DNA of 10,207 bases from Thermocaproicibacter sp036260805. Its GTDB lineage: Bacteria; Bacillota; Clostridia; Oscillospirales; Acutalibacteraceae. Below, piece by piece: positions 6,022 through 10,207 of the stretch. A program made the translations under genes and the position numbers. How positions within the stretch are numbered: position 1 is the stretch's first letter; the number at the start of each line of letters is the position of its first letter. A model generated the notes under the pieces. The model searched no databases, had not been told where the DNA came from, and worked only from the letters and a program-made list of their open reading frames with translations. Location: the NCBI GenBank assembly GCA_036260805.1, contig DATALZ010000053.1, positions 1 through 10,207 of the forward strand, read 5' to 3'.

Positions 6022-6369
6022 ATGACAGATTCGGAGAATACGTTTTTCGTAACATTGAACCCCCGGGAAGCCTTCGATAAAATAGATCAGACCGTTGTCG
6101 GCGGGAGCATTACGGGAGAATGCATCGACAGCTACGAAATCTCGGCGCCGAACGGCGGGAGCTGCATCGTAGCCGTCTATGAGAAGCATTATTACCGTGC
6201 AGGAAACAGGCTGACTTTAACGGTTGTAATGGATGATTTTCGGGGACGGACGAGAGTTCACTGCATCAGCGGCGGTGGCAGTGAGGGACTGTTCAGTTTT
6301 GACTGGGGTGCAGCCGACAGCTTTTCATCAATTGTATGGGAATGCCTGAAAGATTACAGTGTTGAATAG
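6022..6369 (+). CDS. Small conserved-looking protein, possibly DUF6054-like
   Basis: A soluble 115-residue protein without signal peptide or membrane segment. It begins TFFVTLNPREAFDKI and ends with SEGLFSFDWGAADSFSSIVWECL. The N-terminal FxVxLNPxEAF element and the late FDWGAxDSF element resemble what I recall of the DUF6054 family of Firmicutes, but I cannot confirm the match; function would be unknown in any case. Its ribosome site GGGAGG lies inside the last codons of the preceding gene, only 5 bases separate the two genes, and they are very probably co-expressed, which suggests a joint role with the membrane-anchored neighbour. The following gene is convergent with a 34-base gap in which no clear terminator is seen. 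Confidence 0.82.
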   Translation: MTDSENTFFVTLNPREAFDKIDQTVVGGSITGECIDSYEISAPNGGSCIVAVYEKHYYRAGNRLTLTVVMDDFRGRTRVHCISGGGSEGLFSFDWGAADSFSSIVWECLKDYSVE

Positions 6370-6403
6370 GTGTGACCAAGCGGAAAGAGGCTGAGACAGG
6401 AAT

Positions 6404-7198
6404 TCAGAACCACCGCATCAGTAAAGCGGGGTTCAGAGAAATTGCGATGATTCCCCAGGTCGTACCGAGGATGACTCCCCCGAGCACGTCGCGGGGGTAA
6501 TGCATCCCTACATAAATTCGGGTAATTCCGATCATTACGGCGATTGCATACAATATGACGGAAAGATACATCCCCGTGAAAAAATAGTGGGAGAGCAGAG
6601 AAGCAAGGAAAAAAGCCTGACTCGTATGTCCGCTTGGGAAGGAATGCCCCCGTTCTCTGCGGCCCAGAATACGGATATCCGGCAGGAAAGAGTACGGCCG
6701 CTTTCTTTGCATGAGAACCTTGACAAATTCGACAATCAGCCACAAAGAAAGTGTGCCTAACAGTATTTCGTACGCAAGTCGGTGGAAATTCAGCGCGTAA
6801 AAGACTGCGGTTAATATGAAGGCGAAAATTCCGTTGCCAAGCTGCGTAAAGCCAAGCATAAACTGATCAAGCCATTTGGGACGCTTTCCTCGCTTATTAA
6901 TCAGCATGAAGACGAACACGTCGATGCGCTGGCCTGCGGCCCAAAGCAGGGAGAGTGTGACCAGGCAGAAAACGAGCAGCATGCCTACAACAAATTTATG
7001 AGCCCGCATCGACCGGAGCAGTGAGGACCATATGTGGCCGGGCAGCACCGTAATTACAATGGCGGAGAGAATCAGGGTCAACAGCAGCCAGACAGCAGGG
7101 CGGACATGCATCATAACGTGAATGATTTTCCCAAATGTTCCGGGGGCCTTTACCTCCGGAAGCGGCCGATAGCGCCGGCTGATTTCATTGCTTCTCAT
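6404..7198 (-). CDS. PAP2-family membrane phosphatase
   Basis: The 264-residue protein has about six hydrophobic segments and all three motifs of the PAP2 (type 2 phosphatidic acid phosphatase) superfamily: K160-x6-RP (KVLMQRKRP), SFPSGHT with catalytic His191, and R227-x5-H233-x3-D237 (TRIYVGMHYPRD). Members remove phosphate from lipid phosphates such as phosphatidate, phosphatidylglycerol phosphate or undecaprenyl pyrophosphate, with the active site usually on the outer face of the membrane. The N-terminal 30 residues are basic and proline-rich. The start codon overlaps the end of the lipid-kinase gene (7185-7198), a sign of translational coupling; GGGTGA stands 5 bases before the ATG. Pairing with a lipid kinase suggests a phosphatidate/diacylglycerol or related cycle. 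Which substrate is used cannot be read from sequence. Confidence 0.92.
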   Translation of the reverse strand: MRSNEISRRYRPLPEVKAPGTFGKIIHVMMHVRPAVWLLLTLILSAIVITVLPGHIWSSLLRSMRAHKFVVGMLLVFCLVTLSLLWAAGQRIDVFVFMLINKRGKRPKWLDQFMLGFTQLGNGIFAFILTAVFYALNFHRLAYEILLGTLSLWLIVEFVKVLMQRKRPYSFLPDIRILGRRERGHSFPSGHTSQAFFLASLLSHYFFTGMYLSVILYAIAVMIGITRIYVGMHYPRDVLGGVILGTTWGIIAISLNPALLMRWF

Positions 7199-8144
7199 TT
7201 AATTCACCCGATGTTTTCGTTTCTTTTTCCGCCGATTTCGGCAGCATGACCGTCAGTGCAAGCTTCTGGACTTCAACGTGGATTCGGCTGCTTTCGCTCA
7301 GCATACAGCCATCCGCCATTACAGGCACGGTTGGTTCTGTTTCAATATCCGCGAACCTTGCGCGGAAATGCTGAATCCGGGGGTCTCCTGCGGTTTTGGC
7401 GGTGGGACCGGTGATTCCGAATTTCATGATGCCCAGCTTTGGAACATCTGCAAATACAAGGATATCCAGAAGACTGTCACGCAGAGCATCGACGCCGCCA
7501 ATCGCAAAATGACGCATGACATACGGCATATTGGAAATCAGCAGTAAATGGCCTTTTACGGTAACTTCTCGATTTTGGTCAAGAGTAAGATGAAATTCAC
7601 AGGCCGGATTGTTGACCAGCTGTGCAAGAAAATCCCCAATTTTGCTCAGGTCGCCGTGCTGCATATCGTCGCAGGCCGGAAAAACGGCAGAAAGAAGCCC
7701 GACGGAGCAGACTTCCAAAAAATAAGAAAAAGAATTTCCACAGGTTATGGTTGCAAGGTCAATTTTCGTTGGGGTTCCAATCTGAAGCGAAGCAACAGCG
7801 GCGGGGATATCGTTGGGAATTCCGAGGCTGAAGGCGATGTTGTTCTGCGTTCCAGACGGAATAATGCAGAGCGACGCGTCTGTTCCGGCCAGCCCTTTTG
7901 CCACAGCGGATATGGTTCCGTCTCCACCGCAGGCTGCAAAGACCCGTATGCCGCGGCCCAGCGCGTCTTTCAGAATTCCGGAAATATCACATCCTTTTTC
8001 AATAACAAAGACTTCCGGAGTATAATGAAGAAGCTGGAGACTCTTTATAATCTCCATTAGTTTATCGGGGGATTCCCTGTTCGCGCCGGAGATTGAATTA
8101 TAAATCAGTTTTATTCGAGTGTTTTGCTGAACTTTTTGTTCCAT
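7185..8144 (-). CDS. Diacylglycerol kinase-like lipid kinase (DagK/YegS/BmrU family)
   Basis: A 319-residue soluble or membrane-peripheral protein with the DAGK catalytic fold (PF00781): nucleotide-site loop IKLIYNSISGAN near the N-terminus, ACGGDGTISAV (GGDGT at 73-77) and PSGTQNNIAFSLGIP (96-110), followed by the beta-rich C-terminal domain. Such enzymes use ATP to phosphorylate diacylglycerol or a related lipid. Two usually conserved positions differ: the Asp of PxGTxND is Asn102, and the Glu of the late Asp-Gly-Glu motif is Cys280 (ADGCMLS). Both correspond, by my recollection of DgkB work, to residues near the magnesium and catalytic base, so activity or substrate may be altered. The next gene is a PAP2 phosphatase overlapping by 14 bases. 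A -10-like TAGAAT lies on the minus strand at 8209-8214 but its -35 is poor. Confidence 0.9.
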   Translation of the reverse strand: MEQKVQQNTRIKLIYNSISGANRESPDKLMEIIKSLQLLHYTPEVFVIEKGCDISGILKDALGRGIRVFAACGGDGTISAVAKGLAGTDASLCIIPSGTQNNIAFSLGIPNDIPAAVASLQIGTPTKIDLATITCGNSFSYFLEVCSVGLLSAVFPACDDMQHGDLSKIGDFLAQLVNNPACEFHLTLDQNREVTVKGHLLLISNMPYVMRHFAIGGVDALRDSLLDILVFADVPKLGIMKFGITGPTAKTAGDPRIQHFRARFADIETEPTVPVMADGCMLSESSRIHVEVQKLALTVMLPKSAEKETKTSGELNEKQ

Positions 8145-8273
8145 GGCACACCATTCCGTTTTGATTTGCTTTTAACTTTTATTGTTAGCCAAAACGACTG
8201 TTCCATGCATTCTACAACACAAACCAATTCCACAATTAAACTGGAAATGCAGTAAAAGAAAATGGGGATGAAA

Positions 8274-8675
8274 ATGAAAATAATACCCAAAGAACGGCTG
8301 ATCGTCCGGAACTCATTCGAAATTGCCTTTGCAGGCGGAGAAATCTGGTGCGAACAGCTGGATTCACTCTCGGTCTATACAGACCTTGTGAAAGAGAAAT
8401 TCCTAAAAGATATGGAACAAATCCGCAGGCCGTCCTGCTCCGCTTTTCTGGCAGTCAATCTGCATGAAACGCTGGTAAACGCGGAACTTGCGCAGGCGAT
8501 TGTTCAGGGATTTTTGGGAGTGGAACGCCGGCTGATGAAAATCGTTTTTGTCGGGCTTGATCACGGTGAAAAAAAGCTGTTCCGGTCACTGCTGAAACAA
8601 TCTGACTGCTCTTTCTCTTATGAATTTATCGATGATTTCGAAAAAGCAAAGCAGTGGCTGCTTAACGTAAAATGA
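8274..8675 (+). CDS. Small protein of unknown function, STAS-like
   Basis: A soluble protein of 133 residues (start at 8274) with alternating strands and helices: a central strand region ending FLAVNLHETLVN, then a helix AELAQAIVQGFLG, a strand MKIVFVGL, and a final FEKAKQWLLN. The order and the ending (D-F-x-x-A-x-x-W-L) are reminiscent of STAS/SpoIIAA-like domains, which bind partner proteins or regulate by phosphorylation, but the usual D-S-S-G-type phosphosite is not seen, so this is only a structural guess. Three ATGs (8262, 8268, 8274) are in frame; GGGG at 8264-8267 is 6 bases before 8274, which is therefore preferred. The WYL regulator gene begins 24 bases after its stop codon, so the two probably form an operon. 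Confidence 0.75.
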   Translation: MKIIPKERLIVRNSFEIAFAGGEIWCEQLDSLSVYTDLVKEKFLKDMEQIRRPSCSAFLAVNLHETLVNAELAQAIVQGFLGVERRLMKIVFVGLDHGEKKLFRSLLKQSDCSFSYEFIDDFEKAKQWLLNVK

Positions 8676-8699
8676 ATTTATTATATTGGAAGTGCTGAT

Positions 8700-9614
8700 T
8701 TGAAAGCGGACCGGCTTCTTGGAATTATCAATGCATTAACGCTGAAACCCAAAATAAAAGCAAAAGAACTTGCCGAACGGTATGAAGTTTCGCTTCGTAC
8801 GATTTACCGGGATATCGATACCATCAGCAGGGCAGGAATACCGATTGTAACATATCCGGGCGGCGACGGCGGCATCGGAATTGCTGAAGGCTTTAAATTA
8901 GACAAAAGCGCTCTGTCCCGAGAAGAGCTGCAGAGTATTATTCTTGGGCTCAAGAGCCTTGGAAGCGTTATGTCCAGCTCGTCGGTGGAATCTCTGCTTA
9001 ACAAGCTGTCACCGGATTCCAATAGCTTTTTTGCGGTAAAAGATAAGATCGTAATTAACTTGGCGTCGCACTATAAAAACAGCCTGGCACCGAAAATAAA
9101 CCTGCTGCAAAAAGCAATTGAAAGCAAAAGAACAGTTCGATTCGAGTACTTCTCCAAGAACGGGAAAACCGTACGTATGTTGGAACCATACTTTATTGCA
9201 TTTCAGTGGTCGGCATGGTATGTGTTTGGGTATTGCAGACTGAGGCATGATTTTCGGCTGTTTAAATTAAATCGGATAAATCTTCTTGAACTGACAGGGG
9301 AATCGTTTGTTTTTCGAAACGTCACTAAGGAACAATTGAATCTGGAAGCGTTCTACTCAGACCCCGCAACAAAAAATTATGCCGTCCTTTTATTGGATAA
9401 AAATCTAGAATACATTATGGTGGACGAATATGGGCCGGATTCATACGAATTTGCGGATGAAGACCATATCCTTGCTAAATGGGATTATGTGAATGAGTAT
9501 GAAATGGTAAAAACCATTTTGGGGCTGGGAGCAGGAGCTAAAGTTCTTGCACCTGAAAGTTTGGTACAGGCTGTTCGGAAGGAAACGGAGAAAATTTTAA
9601 ACCAGTATTTATGA
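8700..9614 (+). CDS. YafY-type HTH/WYL-domain transcriptional regulator (TTG start)
   Basis: The 304-residue protein starts with a DeoR/HTH_11-type winged helix (residues 1-60; AKELAERYEVSLRTIYRDID, then IPIVTYPGGDGGIGI) and carries a WYL domain (PF13280) at about 135-200 with the motif SAWYVFGYC (W173, Y174, V175) and the conserved following RLFKLNRI. The C-terminal WCX-like part covers about 215-304. WYL regulators bind DNA with the N-terminus and sense nucleic-acid or other small ligands through the WYL fold; many act in DNA damage, phage defence or metabolism. There is no ATG upstream in frame; TTG at 8700 gives the conserved N-terminus (MKADRLLGII) and has GGAAG 7 bases before it. It lies 24 bases after the STAS-like gene, which may be its partner or target. 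Confidence 0.92.
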   Translation: MKADRLLGIINALTLKPKIKAKELAERYEVSLRTIYRDIDTISRAGIPIVTYPGGDGGIGIAEGFKLDKSALSREELQSIILGLKSLGSVMSSSSVESLLNKLSPDSNSFFAVKDKIVINLASHYKNSLAPKINLLQKAIESKRTVRFEYFSKNGKTVRMLEPYFIAFQWSAWYVFGYCRLRHDFRLFKLNRINLLELTGESFVFRNVTKEQLNLEAFYSDPATKNYAVLLLDKNLEYIMVDEYGPDSYEFADEDHILAKWDYVNEYEMVKTILGLGAGAKVLAPESLVQAVRKETEKILNQYL

Positions 9615-9627
9615 AGCTGACATACAG

Positions 9628-9656
9628 TTGTCAACAAGGCGGATGTATTGTATTTA
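9628..9656 (+). promoter_or_regulatory. Candidate promoter of the AlkZ-related gene
   Basis: TTGTCA (9628-9633) is followed after 17 bases by TATTTA (9651-9656). It lies just after the WYL gene stop and about 60 bases before the ATG at 9713. The -35 box sits in the small palindrome GTTGTCAAC, which could be a binding site for a regulator. The -10 box is imperfect. Confidence 0.4.
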
Positions 9657-9712
9657 CAGGGGAATTAATTTGGAAAAAGTAGACTGGCGGGCAGGGAAAG
9701 GTCGTTTCGAAA

Positions 9713-10207
9713 ATGCTAAAAACATATGAGGATTTTCTTAGAAGAGCGGACACGCTGGGATTTTTCTTTTTATCGGGCAAAAATCTGGAAGGTCTGCCTA
9801 CCCTGGAGCGAGAAACGAATCCGGAGCAATGGCATACAGGCATTCCGGAGACAGACCCATGGCAGTGGAAAGACAGAGCAGCGCAGGAAAAGAAACTTGC
9901 CTTTGGCTGCATTTTGGGCGGAAACAAAGGATTTGTTTCCAAAAGAATGTATTCATTGTTTTATATGGCATGTTCGCCTTCGGATGAATTGCAGGACTGT
10001 TATGAAGACGGGGAACTGAGTCGTTCGGCCATGGATTTATACCAGCTGTTTCAGGATGGAGCCGTGCTCAGCACAGCGGATATTCACAAAAAGCTGGGGG
10101 TAACAAAAAAGGCCGGAGCTTCGCGGGCCGACAGCGCATTAAAGGAACTGCAGAAAAGATATATTATAACTGTATGCGGGAATAAACGTAAGGTCAGTGC
10201 GGACGGA
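9713..10207 (+). CDS. AlkZ-related protein (3' partial, runs off window)
   Basis: A frame of 165 codons is open from ATG 9713 to the last base of the window and continues beyond it. An in-frame TAG at 9680-9682 and no other start codon between fix the ATG; AGGG/AAAGG stands 11 or more bases upstream, rather far. The product begins MLKTYEDFLRRADTLGFFF and has EQWHTG, DPWQWKDR, LAFGCILGGNKGFVS and, near residues 125-160, a winged-helix-like region GVTKKAGASRADSALKEL ending ITVCGNKRK. These match the group named AlkZ-related in Firmicutes, distant relatives of the HTH_42/AlkZ DNA glycosylase superfamily. DNA repair or DNA binding is implied by relationship only, and AlkZ catalytic residues are not identified in the visible part. 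It follows the WYL regulator by 98 bases and may be under its own promoter. Confidence 0.8.
   Translation, partial: MLKTYEDFLRRADTLGFFFLSGKNLEGLPTLERETNPEQWHTGIPETDPWQWKDRAAQEKKLAFGCILGGNKGFVSKRMYSLFYMACSPSDELQDCYEDGELSRSAMDLYQLFQDGAVLSTADIHKKLGVTKKAGASRADSALKELQKRYIITVCGNKRKVSADG

Noticed and set aside
6370..6403. Bidirectional terminator between the convergent genes
   Set aside because: Only a 4-5 pair stem can be drawn and there is no T-run; no support for a terminator.
7548..8060. Plus-strand open frame of about 170 codons opposite the lipid kinase
   Set aside because: It is antisense to a gene with clear kinase motifs and shows no domain or ribosome site.
9726..10019. Plus-strand open frame of 97 codons near the end
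   Set aside because: It is a frame-shifted shadow of the AlkZ-related gene, which is open from 9713 to the window end and has family motifs.

Overview
The window looks like chromosomal DNA of a low-to-mid GC Gram-positive anaerobe, most likely a clostridial Bacillota and perhaps an Oscillospiraceae-type lineage. That placement is inferred from GGGGATGA/AGGTGG-type ribosome sites, a class I c-di-GMP riboswitch of clostridial form, a BspA-like secreted leucine-rich-repeat protein, a DUF421 (YetF-like) membrane protein and an AlkZ-related gene of a Firmicutes type. No rRNA, tRNA, CRISPR array or intact mobile element is visible.

Layout. Positions 1-986: 3' nearly complete LacI-family regulator (start just outside the window). 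987-1466: no intact gene; it holds a strong hairpin (1232-1276), an unidentified open stretch on the minus strand (1204-1389) and the cut-off tail of the next gene. 1368-1991 (minus): an AT-rich lipoprotein gene of LprI/DUF1311 type whose frame is broken by a single TAG at 1467-1469, after which a family-like C-terminus continues in frame. 2167-2408: promoter, c-di-GMP-I riboswitch and two tandem hairpin terminators forming the leader of a large secreted protein gene (2496-4430) with 13 BspA-type LRR repeats, one InlB-B/Flg_new repeat and two FN3-like domains, closed by a terminator at 4481-4515.

4616-6369: a plus-strand series of a DUF421 membrane protein and two small proteins of unknown function, the last two tightly linked. 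6404-8144 (minus): an overlapping two-gene operon of a diacylglycerol-kinase-like lipid kinase and a PAP2 phosphatase, plausibly acting on opposite sides of a lipid phosphorylation step. 8274-9614: a small STAS-like protein followed by a WYL-domain transcription regulator with a TTG start. 9713 to the window end: 5' part of an AlkZ-related protein, running off the edge.

The most informative region is the leader at 2167-2408. Part of the aptamer is complementary to the 5' arm of the main terminator, so a specific ligand-controlled switch, predicted OFF at high c-di-GMP, can be drawn directly from the sequence. The interrupted LprI-like gene next to it is the second item worth checking. Nothing in the window amounts by itself to a demonstrably new multi-gene system.
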